Of a DNA stretch of 64,000 nucleotides, positions 24,558 through 35,737 are shown piece after piece (positions within the stretch are counted from its first letter, which is position 1; each line of letters starts with the position of its first letter). Source of the DNA: Branchinecta lynchi. Taxonomy: Eukaryota; Arthropoda; Branchiopoda; Anostraca; Branchinectidae. The notes beneath the pieces are model-generated. The model did no database searches, was not told the origin of the DNA, and saw only the letters and a program-made list of their open reading frames with translations. The translations under genes and the position numbers were made by a program. The stretch lies in assembly GCA_023053575.1 (NCBI GenBank), contig JAKZAP010000022.1, positions 13,558,518-13,622,517 on the forward strand. The letters run 5' to 3'.

Positions 24558-24873
24558 CAGGGCTGCCATATGTCGCACGATAGGGTGAATTGTCACTCTA
24601 TTTTTTTGTGTCAAATGTCCTACGTGGGACATAAAAATCACTCTTTTTCAGATTACGTCCAAATGTGTCATTTTCGCAGCAGGGATTCCGACAAGAAGTG
24701 ACTATTTCACGTTGTTTCGTGAAAACAAAATTAAGATGCTTAATTTTTACAGAGGCGATTCCGACCAAAAGACACCGGTTCATGTTTTTTCGTGAAAATA
24801 ATTTTCACTCCCAATTCACTCTCTGTTTTGGGCCAAAAACCACTCTCTAAATGTTTTTGATGTGGCAATCCTG
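24558..24873. mobile_element. hAT-like MITE with CAGGGCTGCCATATG ends
   Basis: Left CAGGGCTGCCATATG, right GATGTGGCAATCCTG; these are inverted with mismatches. The interior has two similar blocks with CGTGAAAA and GATTCCGAC. No perfect target duplication. Confidence 0.6.
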
Positions 24874-24983
24874 GTTTCTCGTCCATCGGTTCTTTCCTCT
24901 TCTATTTCTTCTTCTTGGTACAACAGGTGGCACTTTTTTTTTGCACACTAGGCTACTTATGGGGTAATTAAACAAACACATAC

Positions 24984-25085
24984 CTTGTTTTCAAATAAAT
25001 CCACACGTGTGAGCCAACCCACACAAGTATCGTGAGGAGCAGACCAGTACCGATCGAGGATAGCAGCATGAATGTGAGCCCAAAA
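24984..25085 (-). CDS. Tweety homologue, TM5 exon
   Basis: 102 bases between ATTGCAG and GTATGT, phase 2 on both sides: 33 codons plus split ends. The peptide FGLTFMLLSSIGTGLLLTIL, then VWVGSHVWIYLKT, is a single strong transmembrane helix followed by a basic-polar exit. In TTYH proteins the last helix follows the second extracellular domain at once, as here: the preceding exon ends VCELG plus a split codon completed as Ile. The helix anchors the C-terminus and leads into the cytoplasmic tail at 16670-16850. The acceptor lies only 8 bases from the end of transposon B1, which supplies the upstream pyrimidines. Confidence 0.88.
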
Positions 25086-25093
25086 CTGCAATA

Positions 25094-26738
25094 AAACAAG
25101 AGCTGAAAGCTCATATGGCACTTGTCGGAACAGTTAGCATGTTTGTCAGTTTGTCTTCCTGCAGCTACCGAACATTTGAGACACTCGTTCTTGACACTTG
25201 TCAAGTTTCATGCACGTCAGATCACCCCTTCTTAAGTTATGAATGTCACCTGATTCCGGATTCCCCATCCCTCTACTCCCTCCACGATGGTCGGATCGGG
25301 GAAGGGACTATTTTCAAGTCAATATGTTAGAGTCCCTAATTGGACTGCCAAGTTCCATGGTCCTAGCACATCTGGAAGCACCCTAGCTCGAGATCACCGG
25401 AATTCCGGGAACCCACCTCTACTTCCCCCACCGTGACACGATCCGGTCCTGCTTTGTCAGAAATGCATCTAGGGTTTACGCTTGCTCTTCCAACCAAGTC
25501 CAACTCCGATTCCTCGACTTTAATCGATTCACGAGATTTCCGGTGCCCCCTTCAGTCCCCCCCCACCCCCCCTCCCAGTGATCAGATCCGGCCCAGACTT
25601 GAAACTGAACATCCAAGACACTTGTTCTTAATACTTACCAAGTTTCATGCACATCCGATCACCCATTCCAAAGTTGTGAATGTCACTAGATTCCGGATCC
25701 CCCAAGCCCTCACGATGATCGGATCAGGGAAGGGACTATTTTCAAGTCAATATGCTAGAATTCCTAAAATGCCTGCCAAGTTTCATGGACATAGCCCATC
25801 TAGAAGTACCCTAACTCGAGATCGCCGGAATTCCGGTAAACCCCATCCAACTCCCCCCACAGTGACACGATACAGTCCTGTTTTGCCAGTAAAGTATCTA
25901 GGGTTTAAGCTTGTTCTTCCCACCAAGTTCCATCCCGATCACTCGAATCTGAGCCTCTCAGAAGATTTCCGGTGCCCCCTTCCAGCCCCCCCCCCAGGTA
26001 TCGTATCCGGTCCAGATTTGAAAAGGAACATCTGAGGCACTTGTTCTTGACGTTTTTCAAGTTTCATGCACCGACTACCGACTACCCCTTCCAAAGTTAT
26101 GCATGTTACTAACTTCCAGATTCCCCATCCCTCCACTCCCCCTACGATGGTCGGGTCGGGGAAACGACTATTCTTAAGGCGGTCTATTCGGGTCCCTGAT
26201 ATGCCTACCAAATTTCATCGTCCTAGTACCGAACTCGCGGTATCGCCGAATTCCACCCCCCCCCCCCCCTCCAAAGTGCCCGAATCTGGTCCGGTTATGT
26301 CAACGATGTATCTAGGACTTCCCACCAAGTTTCGTCCCGATCCCTCCACTCCAAGCGTACCCCAAGAATTCCGGTTCTCCCCTACAGTCCCCCCCCCCAC
26401 AGTCATCGGATCCGGTCCGGATTTTAAGTGGGTCGTCTGAGGCACGAGATCTCTCCAAATCTCAAATTTCATTGCTCTCCATTCACCCGTTCAGAAGTTA
26501 TACATTCCTCAAGATTCCGGATTCCCCCTCCCTCCACTCCCTCAACGATGGTCGGATCGGGGAAATGACTATTTCCAACTTAATCATTTGGGGTCCCTGA
26601 TATGAATGCCAAATTTCATCGTCCTAGCTTATGTAGAAGTGCCCGAACTAGCAAAACCCGGACCGACCGACCGACAGACCAACGGACGGATAGAAGTTGC
26701 GATCGCTATATGGCACTTGGCCGAAGGGCAAGTGCCAT
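25094..26738 (+). mobile_element. family B repeat element (Helentron/HINE-like), copy 1
   Basis: Starts AAACAAGAGCTGAAAGCTCA then TATGGCACTTG, and ends with the hairpin ATGGCACTTG, 9-base loop, CAAGTGCCAT. The core has about four diverged units of several hundred bases carrying CCAAGTTTCAT, GGTCGGATCGGGGAA and GATCCGGTCC. A GACC/GGAC microsatellite and TTGCGATCGC precede the hairpin. The 5' subterminal TGGCACTTG matches the hairpin arm, as in Helentron-associated elements. Long open frames (up to 200 codons, proline-rich) arise from the repeat unit and are not taken as genes. Confidence 0.85.
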
Positions 26739-27210
26739 AAAAACAGGTGACTCCAAAACCAATATGCAGACGAATCTCTACCCTTTCGACGGCCCAATCG
26801 AACAGCAAACTTAGCAACTGTGTCCAGATGGGAATCACAGGACCAGCTCCATTTTCAGAGAAGAAGTTCATAAAATAAGAAATTTAAGGAAGAATCTTTA
26901 ATTGTTTTTCCACAAGTTCATTTTCCAGCTTGAGCGGCTTGAACCTGAGGACCCTTGCAAAGGAGCCGAATATAGCTCTAACAAAATGTAGCTAACTTAT
27001 CCGTTTTGCACCGTTAAATATGATTCGCAGTCAGCTTGGGCTGAAGGATTATCTAATAAAAATCAAATATTAATAAATTTCAACAACGGCTTATCGTGTC
27101 GTTTATACCAGTTGCAAATCAGTTTAGAAGTTCATGAGAACATGGCTATTGGCTACTATTGTAGGTAGATAGATAAATCTTGTATAGATAGATAAGTCTT
27201 TTTTTTAAAT
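26739..27210. other. Tweety intron; repeat-related piece near 26920-27050
   Basis: CACAAGTTCATTTTCCAGC, GCTTGAACCTGAGGACCC and GATTCGCAGTCAGCTTGGGC are also found near 33210-33350 and 63650-63850 (family K below). A GATA run lies at about 27170-27200. Confidence 0.5.
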
Positions 27211-28120
27211 CTGCGTCTGGTTTATATCCTGTATTTACAAAGACTGATTTTAAGCAAATGAGGGTGGATTATTTTCAATATTGCAGATTTGTTTTTGTAC
27301 TCACCTAGATCGGTCCGAAATAGACCCCTGGTAGATTTTTTACGAAGCTAGCGACATCTTATGTTCGCTGGAAAATCTGCAGACCAATATTAGTGCTGAT
27401 GCATGTTTCCGCCTAGGTGCGCACCACGGTCTCATGTGATATGTTGTACTATCTTTTTTTTTTTTTTTCATTACTCCAATATCTTAAATCTGTACAGTGG
27501 GTCACAAATAAATATTATATTATATTAATACTCGGGAATCTGGTCGAAACGGGAGATGTGTAAATGCACTTAATTAACCGACGCGTCTAATTAGATTTTT
27601 AAATGATTATTGGATTTACTGGTAGGACTAGTCTAGAACGCCACAAATGTGGTATGCGAGCTTGGAGTAGAGTGAAGTTTCTGTAGTTATTCATTTATTA
27701 AGCTTTCAAGGTATCGGAGGATGTTTCCCAATGCAATTGAATATATATAGGTGTGAAATGACATGCAGTATCAGAGTACGTTGTTATTTCTTGCCTTGGA
27801 CGGATTCGACAGAAATCTGGTCGAAACCGGAAATTTTTAAATGAACATAATCAATTGCCCGATGGACATGATTAGAGAGTCGATTCACTGATTGAATTAG
27901 TTTACAACTAAGGCTGTTCCAGTAAGAGAAAGTTGAACATATTAAGTAGTAGAGTATATAGTATATAAAGTTAGGGTAGTGGATGATCGTTTCTCTTGCC
28001 CGATATGTGGATAGGCGTTAGAAAAGTTGAGCATTTCATGAATATGTGAAGAGCCAATGTAACTGTGGGGGAAAAGCTTTAGGAAAGAGGTCGGGCGAAT
28101 GGATGGTAGGGGGGTTGAGA

Positions 28121-30418
28121 GAAAATTGTTTTCAATTCAATTTCAATTTCAATTTATTTAATAATAAAGCAAAACATATCTCTCGTGGGCAGGGCCCAAA
28201 TACGATGTTTTTGTAGTCATAAATAAAGTCATAAATAAGATAAAATAAATTGTCAACATATAATTTAAAAGTAAAAAAAAGGTAACAAGGCAGAACAATG
28301 CTAAAGAGCATTGTACTGCTTTACGAAGCTCGGCACAAAGCTTCTACTGTAGCGCATTGTGTTACAGTAGATTGGGATCAGTTTGGGAACCTTTTCAGCC
28401 ACTTCTCGGGGGGGACGAGATCTTACAGGAACAAAGGGTGGGGGAAGGAATGAACGGTACATGGGATGCTGGAGAAGGGATGAGCCAAAGTTGCGGCATA
28501 GTTTTTCGCGGCGGGAAGAAAGGGATTCAATTTTAAATTCTTTGAGGTAAAAAGAGTATGGTAGGGGGGAACCGCCATAGATAATTTGCAGCGATCTCTT
28601 CTGAACTCGCTCTATTTTATCAGTTTCGTCTTGGGTAAGAGCAAAGTGCCAAACCGGACAAGCATATTCGACTAAGGGTCGGATGAAAGAGCAAAACATT
28701 AGCTTTAGCTTGTCCTTAGGAACCCGAAACTTTTTCAGTGTTTTTAGCATTTGAATTGCGCTGTTAGCTTTCTTTACAAACGTCTTTGTATTTTCATGCC
28801 ATGAAAGGTCAGAAGAGATCACTACACCTAGTAGCGTTATTTTATCCCTGATGAGCCCAGAGTCGATAGGAGGTTCGAAAGACGGCCGAGTTTTTCTAAG
28901 AAAAGAAAAGGTCGTAACCGAGCACTTATCTTTATTCCCGACCATATTCATTTCAGTCGCCTCTGAGGTAACCTGGTCGATGAAACCGGCAGCGTTACTT
29001 TTGAGATCCTCAGATACGACTTCCGCTAGGGACAGATCGTCAACGTATTTCCATATGTCCTCCAGCCCAGCAGCAATTTCATTTATCACGAGGAGGAAGC
29101 ACAGCGGACCGATCACAGTTCCTTGTGGAACTTCACAAAAAACTGGTGAAGAAGTAGAAAAATGGCCTTTATACTTTACAATTTGCTCTCTATTTGTCAA
29201 GAAGCTCTTGATGATTTTGACGATAAAATCGGGTATATTTTTTTCCACCATTTTTTCCAAAAGAATTTTATGGTCAACAAGGTCAAATGCCTTTTTAAAA
29301 TCAATTGCAATTAAATTTATCCATTTGCCAGGTTCATCTAGATGTTTTAAAATAAAATCAATCAAATTAACTAGGTAATGGACTGTCGAACACTTAGGAA
29401 TGTTACCAAACTGCTTTCGATCAGTTACTTTTAAAAGATATTCTTTAAGCCATGTGGCAACAAAACTTTCGTAAATTCTGCTGAAAATTGATGTAACTGT
29501 GATCGGCCGTACACCAGAGAAATCATTAGGTGCTCCTTTCTTTGGAATGGGGGTGATAAAACCTTTCTTCCATTTCTTTGGAAAATAACCTGTTCGCGTT
29601 ATGTTATTGTATATTATCTGACGGGGTAAAGCTAATTCTTTAGCAAATGCTTTAACGAGAACAATTGGAATATCAAAAGGAGCAACAGAAGTTCTTTTTA
29701 ACTTAGAAAGTTTACGGGTTACACTTGACAAAGAAATATCAGGCATTAAATTATCAGTTGAAGGAGCAGTTAAATTTTCTGGAGGGTCTTCAGGTGGAAG
29801 AGGTGGATAGGACTGCACAACTGCAGCGAAATGGGCATTTAAATCATTCGCAGTTTTCTCTGGTGGCTCCTCCTTCATGAAGTCAACTGGTTGAGAATTT
29901 TTTCCAGTCAGACTTTTAACTTTGCTGAAGAACTGCGAAGGCTTGGACTCCAAAAGATGATCCACCTCATTTTTGTAATAATTAGCCTGTGCTTCTTTTA
30001 TTTTCCACTTAATTTCATTTGCCAATTTTTTTGCTTGTTCTTTTTGATCTTTTCGAATAAGGTGTAATTTACGCTTAATTAGTCGCTTTATTTTTGAATT
30101 TACATACGGTTTATCACTAGAACAAAATTTTGTTTTACGCTCAGGGAAGCACTCAAGAAATTTTTCATTAATTTTACCATGAAATTCCTCAACTTGGGAA
30201 TCCAAGTCCTTCGCTGCGGAAACCAAGGTCCAGTTCTCCTCCGTGATCCAGTTTCCGAACTGCAACAGACCGGGATCTGTGATTGGTCTAGAAGTGACCT
30301 CAGTTACCGAATATTGGATCTTTACTCTCTCAAAAGGGTTCCACTGGAGCATATAGTGGTAACTACCGCCAAGTGGTGCTAGTTTACTCGGATTTTGATC
30401 ATATTTAGAAAGGTTTGT
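28121..30418 (-). mobile_element. non-LTR retrotransposon, 5'-truncated, within the inverted arms
   Basis: Minus-strand element. Its 3' end carries AATAAATTG-like sequence and a TTGAAA repeat tail (about 28121-28150), the kind of short-repeat tail seen in CR1/L2-like elements. The reading frame is described separately. No upstream endonuclease domain is present, so the element is 5'-truncated at or near the arm boundary. Confidence 0.8.
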
Positions 30419-30436
30419 CAAGCTCGCATACCACAT
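28301..30436 (-). CDS. reverse transcriptase (ORF2 fragment) of a non-LTR retrotransposon
   Basis: An uninterrupted frame of 711 codons. It would copy element RNA at a nicked chromosomal target. Visible RT blocks: GFITPIPKKGAPNDF and GVRPITVTS (~292-315), IDFKKAFDLVDH (~379-389, with the first catalytic Asp), VPQGTVIGPLCFLL (~436-449) and YVDD (464-467, the catalytic pair). The segment after ~560 (SFIRPLVEYACPVWH) is the usual thumb and C-terminal region. Residues 1-230 are lysine-rich with no apurinic endonuclease motifs; intact relatives have that domain upstream. The first ATG lies inside the right inverted arm, so the start is probably not native. No frameshift over 2.1 kb suggests a fairly recent copy. 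The CR1/L2/Jockey-like placement is provisional. Confidence 0.93.
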   Translation of the reverse strand: MWYASLTNLSKYDQNPSKLAPLGGSYHYMLQWNPFERVKIQYSVTEVTSRPITDPGLLQFGNWITEENWTLVSAAKDLDSQVEEFHGKINEKFLECFPERKTKFCSSDKPYVNSKIKRLIKRKLHLIRKDQKEQAKKLANEIKWKIKEAQANYYKNEVDHLLESKPSQFFSKVKSLTGKNSQPVDFMKEEPPEKTANDLNAHFAAVVQSYPPLPPEDPPENLTAPSTDNLMPDISLSSVTRKLSKLKRTSVAPFDIPIVLVKAFAKELALPRQIIYNNITRTGYFPKKWKKGFITPIPKKGAPNDFSGVRPITVTSIFSRIYESFVATWLKEYLLKVTDRKQFGNIPKCSTVHYLVNLIDFILKHLDEPGKWINLIAIDFKKAFDLVDHKILLEKMVEKNIPDFIVKIIKSFLTNREQIVKYKGHFSTSSPVFCEVPQGTVIGPLCFLLVINEIAAGLEDIWKYVDDLSLAEVVSEDLKSNAAGFIDQVTSEATEMNMVGNKDKCSVTTFSFLRKTRPSFEPPIDSGLIRDKITLLGVVISSDLSWHENTKTFVKKANSAIQMLKTLKKFRVPKDKLKLMFCSFIRPLVEYACPVWHFALTQDETDKIERVQKRSLQIIYGGSPLPYSFYLKEFKIESLSSRREKLCRNFGSSLLQHPMYRSFLPPPFVPVRSRPPREVAEKVPKLIPIYCNTMRYSRSFVPSFVKQYNAL

Positions 30437-31023
30437 TTGTGGCGTTCTAGACTAGTCCTACCAGTAAATCCAATAATCATTTAAAAATCTAATTAGACGC
30501 GTCGGTTAATTAAGTGCATTTACACATTTCCCGTTTCGACCAGATTCCCGAGTATTAATATAATATAATATTTATTTGTGACCCACTGTACAGATTTAAG
30601 ATATTGGAGTAATGAAAAAAAAAAAAAAAGATAGTACAACATATCACATGAGACCGTGGTGCGCACCTAGGCGGAAACATGCATCAGCACTAATATTGGT
30701 CTGCAGATTTTCCAGCGAACATAAGATGTCGCTAGCTTCGTAAAAAATCTACCAGGGGTCTATTTCGGACCGATCTAGGTGAGTACAAAAACAAATCTGC
30801 AATATTGAAAATAATCCACCCTCATTTGCTTAAAATCAGTCTTTGTAAATACAGGATATAAACCAGACGCAGACGAAACGGCATGGTCGCAAAAACTAGA
30901 AAAAACAATTATCCGACTAAGAATATTTGTTGATGCAGCATGTCATTCGGCAATTTTATGTCAACCCCCCCCCCCCCCCCCCCCCAATGTATAATAGATA
31001 AACAACTGGCGAAACCTACTTAC

Positions 31024-31163
31024 ATTCCAAGCTCGCATACGTTTAGCACTGCTCTTCTGTACTGTTGATTTGTTGGTCGGCAGTCCAGCTTTCCTGCTAG
31101 CGTACTGAGGTTATGTGCGGTGGTCCCTAGATGACGCTTTAATCGGTCTGCAGTAGGGTGTAC
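31024..31163 (-). CDS. Tweety homologue, second extracellular domain, distal exon
   Basis: 140 bases between TTTTACAG and GTAAGT, starting in phase 0 and ending in phase 2. The peptide has LSTLAGKLDCRPTNQQYRRA and ends VLNVCELG. In TTYH proteins the stretch just before TM5 carries the pattern L..LLxC, then YxxALxxLC, and both cysteines are matched here. The sequon NLS is a possible glycosylation site. It joins in frame to the TM5 exon. Confidence 0.92.
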
Positions 31164-31245
31164 CTGTAAAACAGAATAGTTACCACTTACAAAAATAATA
31201 ATAATAATAAATATTCTTTGAGCCCAAGCTGAATTGAAACATTTA

Positions 31246-31458
31246 TTCAAACAATATTTACAACGGATACGTCAGCTACGATTCTTCATTAGCGATATTT
31301 CAGCCGTTCTTGGCAACAAGGTTTGATTACAGGTTTGTTTCCTTCCCCGACGTTGACCCATAGGATTGACAGCCTGACGAGGACCCTTGCCAAGAAGGGC
31401 CGAAATATCGCTGATGAAGAATCGTAGCTGACGTATCCGTTGTAAACATTGTTTGAAT
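31246..31458. mobile_element. foldback element, family K, copy 1
   Basis: Arms of about 65-70 bp: TTCAAACAATATTTACAACG, ATACGTCAGCTACGATTC and GCGATATTTCAGCCGTTC, all inverted in the right half (31388-31458). The loop is about 70 bp. Flanked outside by TTCTTTGAGCCCAAGCTGA, also seen at 50.8 and 63.8 kb. Confidence 0.85.
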
Positions 31459-31771
31459 AATAATAATGTATTTAAGGCCTTAGGGCTATATACAAACAGC
31501 AGAATATGAATCTTTGTAATAACTTCTAACATGATTAAAACCAAACAGGACTCGCCCGATCAACTTTACTTTAATACTTTGCAGTATAAATTTAAATAAT
31601 GCACTAATTTGCTCCTGGTTTGTCCTAATATAGAAAAATTCAGCAGATGCATTTTTGGCGGTTTTTCGGCTCATTTCATGCATAACGTTTGTGGCACAAC
31701 ATATCTACACCCCAAGTGTTGTCTGTTGAAACCGCGCATCCTTGTGTTATCCCTTATGAAACTTCTGACAG

Positions 31772-31953
31772 TGTAGTAACTATATGCTTACCACGCTCGA
31801 GAGCGTACTAAACTACGAATCTCTGTGATGTGACTGGCCCGGTTAGCTCGTGGCACGCTATTTGGCTGAAAATAGAAAAATGCGTTCCAGCCTTAACGCC
31901 GCGAAGCTAGAATCCGTGACACCATGCGTAGTTACTACGGTAAGTAGGGTGGA
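31772..31953. mobile_element. MITE, family D, copy 5 (truncated)
   Basis: GTAGTAACTATATGCTTACC, ACGCTCGAGAGCGTA and GTAGTTACTACGGTAAGTAG followed by GGTGGAG match the right two thirds of copies 1 and 3. Both termini are lost. It lies about 80 bases from a Tweety exon. Confidence 0.75.
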
Positions 31954-32032
31954 GCCCACCCCACGTCTCCCTGAAAGGATAAACCCTTTTTTATGTCAAA
32001 GCTGCGGGGGGGGGAGGGAGGGGTATACTTAC

Positions 32033-32246
32033 ATCCATATGTGAATAATAGCTTTTAGAAAGCTCAGCAAATTGCTTCAGCTTACTGTCAGCCGCTTCGA
32101 TGGCTTTTCGGGCATCCCTGATTGGGCCATCAAGAGGACCCAATTTGTCTGACTTGTTGCAAAACACATAGTAAGACACTAACTCTTTGGCTGAAGCATC
32201 GCGTGTGAGATCAGCAAAGTATCCCCCTGGATTGGTGCAGAGATCG
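32033..32246 (-). CDS. Tweety homologue, second extracellular domain, proximal exon
   Basis: The exon ends TCACATATGGAT before GTAAGT (phase 0). The peptide has DLCTNPGGYFADLT, then ELVSYYVFCNKSD, the hallmark TTYH block SDxC.NP..Y...LT....ILSYYxxCN with both cysteines; NKS is a glycosylation sequon. The acceptor is chosen at 32246 (GCTGCAG): it matches phase 2 of the TM4 exon and keeps the TM4-to-SDxC spacing as I recall it for vertebrate TTYH, giving Leu where Ser is usual. The stronger-looking acceptor 8 bases upstream (TTTTCCAG, exon start 32254) would restore GCSDLC but breaks the phase, unless an unseen exon intervenes. Confidence 0.92.
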
Positions 32247-32375
32247 CTGCAGCCCTGGAAAAGAAATTCCGGGTTTCAAAAAAAAACAACTCAATAGCTC
32301 ATTTAAGTTTATGCTCGCTCTAAATCGTCATAAAGTTTCGTCACAACTATTAAAGCTGTAAAGCATTTGAAAAAT

Positions 32376-33190
32376 CCCACCATCGTGGGTGGTGTGGAGG
32401 GAGTGAGAATCCTGGATATTGCGGTACGTGTAACTTTTGAACCGGGAATTAGATCTTAAAGTTTAACTGAAAAGCCAACTTGTTTTGTGTCATTTAAGTG
32501 AATTCACTGAATTATTTGGATTTTGCCAAGAGATTTTTCTTTATTTTCCACTATCTGTTCCAGCTATGACGTTCAGAATATCTACGGCCGTCCCAACAAC
32601 AAAAATTCTACAATGACGCGGGAAATATTAATCTCAACACAAACGCGGCTTTCAGTGGGCAGTGGTTGCAAGATTACAGAGTGCCTGAACAAAAAAAAAC
32701 ATAAATAACTCTCGTAAGGCATACAACAAAAATACAAGCGCATAGAGGTACCACAAAACCACACGAAAATTACACTATTTGAAATTCGACTATTCGTGAA
32801 TACCAGAACAACGAAGTAACGCATTTGGTCTTCAAGCCAATTTAAGTCAATAACTGATGGGTACCTAGACTATCCTATCCCAGCCCTTTTCGTTTAAACT
32901 TTAATGAGTGGAGGGGTTGGGATGAAAGTTGGTGGGAAGAACAAACACAAGCCCTAGATACACAGTTGACAGGAACGGACAGGATCCGCGCACTGTGGGG
33001 GTAGTTGGAGGGGAGGAGGGTCGAAATTCCGGTGATCCCGAGTTAAGGTACTTAAAGATGTGCTAGGACTATGAAACTTCGCAGGCATATCAGGGACTCG
33101 ACCATATTTACTTAAAAACAGTATTTTCCCCGGTCCGACCATCGTGGGGGAGTGGATGGAGGGGGTATCCACTCTCCCACGATGATATCT
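32376..33190 (-). mobile_element. family B fragments, copy 3, interrupted
   Basis: 32904-33190 matches the B core (GATGAAAGTTGGTGGGAAGA, GGATCCGCGCACTGTGGGGG, GGTCCGACCATCGTGGGGG). 32376-32460 matches another part of the unit (CATCGTGGG, GTAACTTTTGAACCGGGA). About 440 bp between them is unrelated, so either an insertion split the copy or two scraps lie close together. No termini. Confidence 0.75.
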
Positions 33191-33823
33191 AACGAATAAT
33201 CTTTTATCGTTATTCCACAAGTTCACTTTCCAGCATGAGCTTCTTGAACCTGAAGAGGACCCTTGCCAAGAATGGCCGACATATAGCCCAAATATAACAT
33301 AGCTGACCTATCCGTTTTGCATTGTCAACTAAGATTCGCAGCCAGCATGAGCTGAAGGAATATTTATGGTCAACTACCTCAAATTATGTTAGGAGAAATC
33401 AATGGTGTGAGGTGTTCTTTAAGGACTTTACTTACCACAGCAGAAAAGAGGTAGAAACTAGCCAACAACCAGTTCAACACAATGCTGATAAGACCAAACA
33501 CGGTAAACCTAGAAGAAACAGTTAAAAGTTCTCCTCAGTAAATACAATAGCCTTAAAGTGCGAACACACGATGGGATTTCCCGGCCGGATTTCCTGCAAT
33601 TTCATCATCAAGTTGACAAAAATTCAACTTTTCTATACGGAAGTGATGATGTTGTCGCAAATCCGGGCAGGAATTCCCGTCCGGGAGCTGTCGATCCTCA
33701 TCGTGTGTTGGCACTATTACCGAAGATGCGGTTAATGCTGAATCGATCAATAGTTTCAAGTGCATTGTTGATGGGATTTTTAACTCTGATCAGTTCGACT
33801 ACTCAAAATTTCTTAGTTATTTA
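33191..33823. other. Tweety intron; family K-like piece 33210-33350, rest unassigned
   Basis: TTGAACCTGAAGAGGACCCT, GGCCGACATATAGC and GATTCGCAGCCAGCATGAGC match pieces at 26.9 and 63.7 kb. Between 33550 and 33710 a weak inverted pair (GGGATTTCCCGGCCGGATTT against ATCCGGGCAGGAATTCCCG) hints at another small element. Confidence 0.5.
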
Positions 33824-34244
33824 AGGCGTACTCTCGCCGTTCCCCGCGGACTCCACTTGAGGAGTCTTTTTTGTCGCGTTTTTGTTTGTCCCAGGGACTC
33901 ACTCCCCGTATTCTCGCGAGTCCCCACGGACGGGGAATGCTCTCATTATCATCACCATCATCAAAAAGGACTCCCTTTCAGATTCGGGGGGGAATCCATT
34001 TTTGCTGGTGTTGGTATAAGGTAAAATTAATTAAAAATAATCAGAAAAAACAAAACCAAAAACAAATTGGCTCCAGACTAATTTCGTGGACGGCTTATTT
34101 ATTTTTCGAAAAAAATCCATGTTGGAAGCATTCCCCGTGTTCTCGCTGTTTCTGTCCGCAGAGTCCGCGTGGAGTGACTCCCTCTATTCTCGCCGTTCCC
34201 TTTGATTCCCCGAGGAGTCCTCGAGGAACGGCGAGAATACGCCT
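33824..34244. mobile_element. Harbinger-like MITE, family H, copy 1, target duplication TTA
   Basis: Ends AGGCGTACTCTCGCCGTTCC and GGAACGGCGAGAATACGCCT, flanked by TTA on both sides (33821-33823, 34245-34247). A 3-bp TTA/TAA target is typical of PIF/Harbinger elements. Subterminal GGACTCCACTTGAGGAGTC is itself palindromic. The second copy is at 56965-57360. Confidence 0.92.
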
Positions 34245-35048
34245 TTAGAGGCGAAAGCCTTTTCTCTTGCTTTATATTATTATTATTATTATTAATACCG
34301 TCTACTTCCCTCTTCGCCGTTGCACATAACAGGTGAAAACAGTACGATGCCTGCAGGGATGCAGAACCCGGTCTGCAGCGAGTTAGGCGTAACGTCACAA
34401 TGGTAGAAAACCGATCATCTGTAAAGGACGACTCGGACGGCGTTCGTATTCTTCTGCGGAGGTGTACAGCGATATAACTATTTGTAGAGGTAATAAATTA
34501 TGACGTTCTGTGTAGCTCCTCCTCCGCTCGTCTGCATCGGGTAGGCTACCAGAATATAGTCGACTCCGCATGATCGTATTGCAGAGATATGGAGATGGAG
34601 GTTCTTGTAGATTATTTGTTCTTGATAACAGGCATTCTTTCCGTTCTTCTTAACTAAAGTTAATTATTACAAATTTTCTAAATTCCTTCTTAGTTTCCCT
34701 ATTTCTAGGAGTAACTGTTTCTTAACTTGTAATTTTAAAGTGAAGAATCCTTTGGAGATTCTGAATAGTAAAATGCAAAAATTTCATAAATAGGCTGACA
34801 ATATTCTTGTTCATCACAACCTTTTTCGTTTTGTCACAGAAAAGTGCCCTGATGAGGTTGTTTATTTTAATCTTTTTTCTTTTATACTTGATTGTAGATT
34901 TAGTAGGATAGTTTTTTGTTTTTATTTGCTTCGTTAGCTATTTATATTTATGTAAGTGTGTGTGAGTTTGATTGACATGTTGTTGCTTACAGCTTCATAC
35001 ATCGCTCTTCAGTTTTGAAGGAACCAAATAATAAAATTATTACGACCA
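34245..35048. other. Tweety intron, unassigned
   Basis: Contains ATT repeats (about 34272-34292) and GAGGCGAAAGCCTTTT, also seen at 10.8 kb. No gene. Confidence 0.4.
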
Positions 35049-35219
35049 ATGAGCTCCTCGGAAGCACTAAACGGGAGGCTGATGCGATCCATCAGAGCCA
35101 AATATGGTAAATGCGAAAGTCTGCTTGGGTCGGATACGAGAACATACCGGTTAAGGGATCTGGGAAAGAAGAATGGACGGAACATCCAGGGACGCACAGC
35201 GAAGCAGTTACATAGGTAA
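35049..35219 (+). CDS. small unexplained open frame, 56 codons, ending at a splice-donor-like site
   Basis: Runs from ATG at 35049 to TAA at 35217. The peptide starts MSSSEALNGRLMRSIRAKYG and continues with a basic segment (RLRDLGKKNGRNIQGRTAKQ), which looks more protein-like than neighbouring frames. The end, CATAG before GTAAG, fits an exon-intron border at 35215. I do not recognise it. It lies on the strand opposite to Tweety, inside an intron. It could be a first exon of a nested gene, a transposon scrap or chance. Confidence 0.25.
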   Translation: MSSSEALNGRLMRSIRAKYGKCESLLGSDTRTYRLRDLGKKNGRNIQGRTAKQLHR

Positions 35220-35251
35220 GAGAGTGCCTTTAAATCCATAAAGTCCATATA

Positions 35252-35554
35252 GAGCGTGTTCCACCCTCCTAACAATAGTAACTATTAGTTACTATTTGCG
35301 TTCCAACCTTGTGAAAATTTGCTATACGCTGACCATTCCAACCTTCTCAAAATAGTAACTCATAGTAACTATTTGCTTACCACGCTCGGGAGCGTAGTTA
35401 ATGGGGTAACTACGGTCTCTGTGACGTGATTGGTCTGAACAGCCCGCGGCACCATATTTTGCCGAAAATAGGAAAATTCGTTCCAGCCTTGACATGAGGC
35501 CAGGATCCATGTCGTCATGCGTAGTAACTACGGTAAGTAGGGTGGAACACGCTC
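35252..35554. mobile_element. MITE, family D, copy 3, target duplication ATA
   Basis: GAGCGTGTTCCACCCTCC to GGGTGGAACACGCTC, ATA on both sides (35249-35251 and 35555-35557). Collinear with copy 1 over nearly the whole length. Confidence 0.92.
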
Positions 35555-35737
35555 ATAGCGTATGCTTATCTTCCCATCGTACACCAAATTGTAAAGATGG
35601 ACTATCTTATGGTAGCCTACTTCTCGTTATAATTAGGCTAGACGATATGTGTTACATGTTGCGTGCGAAGGGTTTCGGTATTAACACAACATGTGTTTTC
35701 GCGCTGACGACATGAATCTGACCAGGGTTAGAATTTT

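Larger units (their letters stand above)
27211..30872. repeat. 454-bp inverted repeats flanking a retrotransposon-bearing core
   Basis: The left arm 27211-27664 and right arm 30419-30872 are reverse complements over their full equal length. By eye I see one mismatch (GGGAGATG against GGGAAATG), and even the 15-base T/A run is the same length. The core holds the RT open frame. A diverged direct copy of part of the arm lies at about 27811-27930 (ATCTGGTCGAAACCGGAAAT). It could be a large foldback transposon, a recent inverted duplication, or an assembly artefact. Confidence 0.9.
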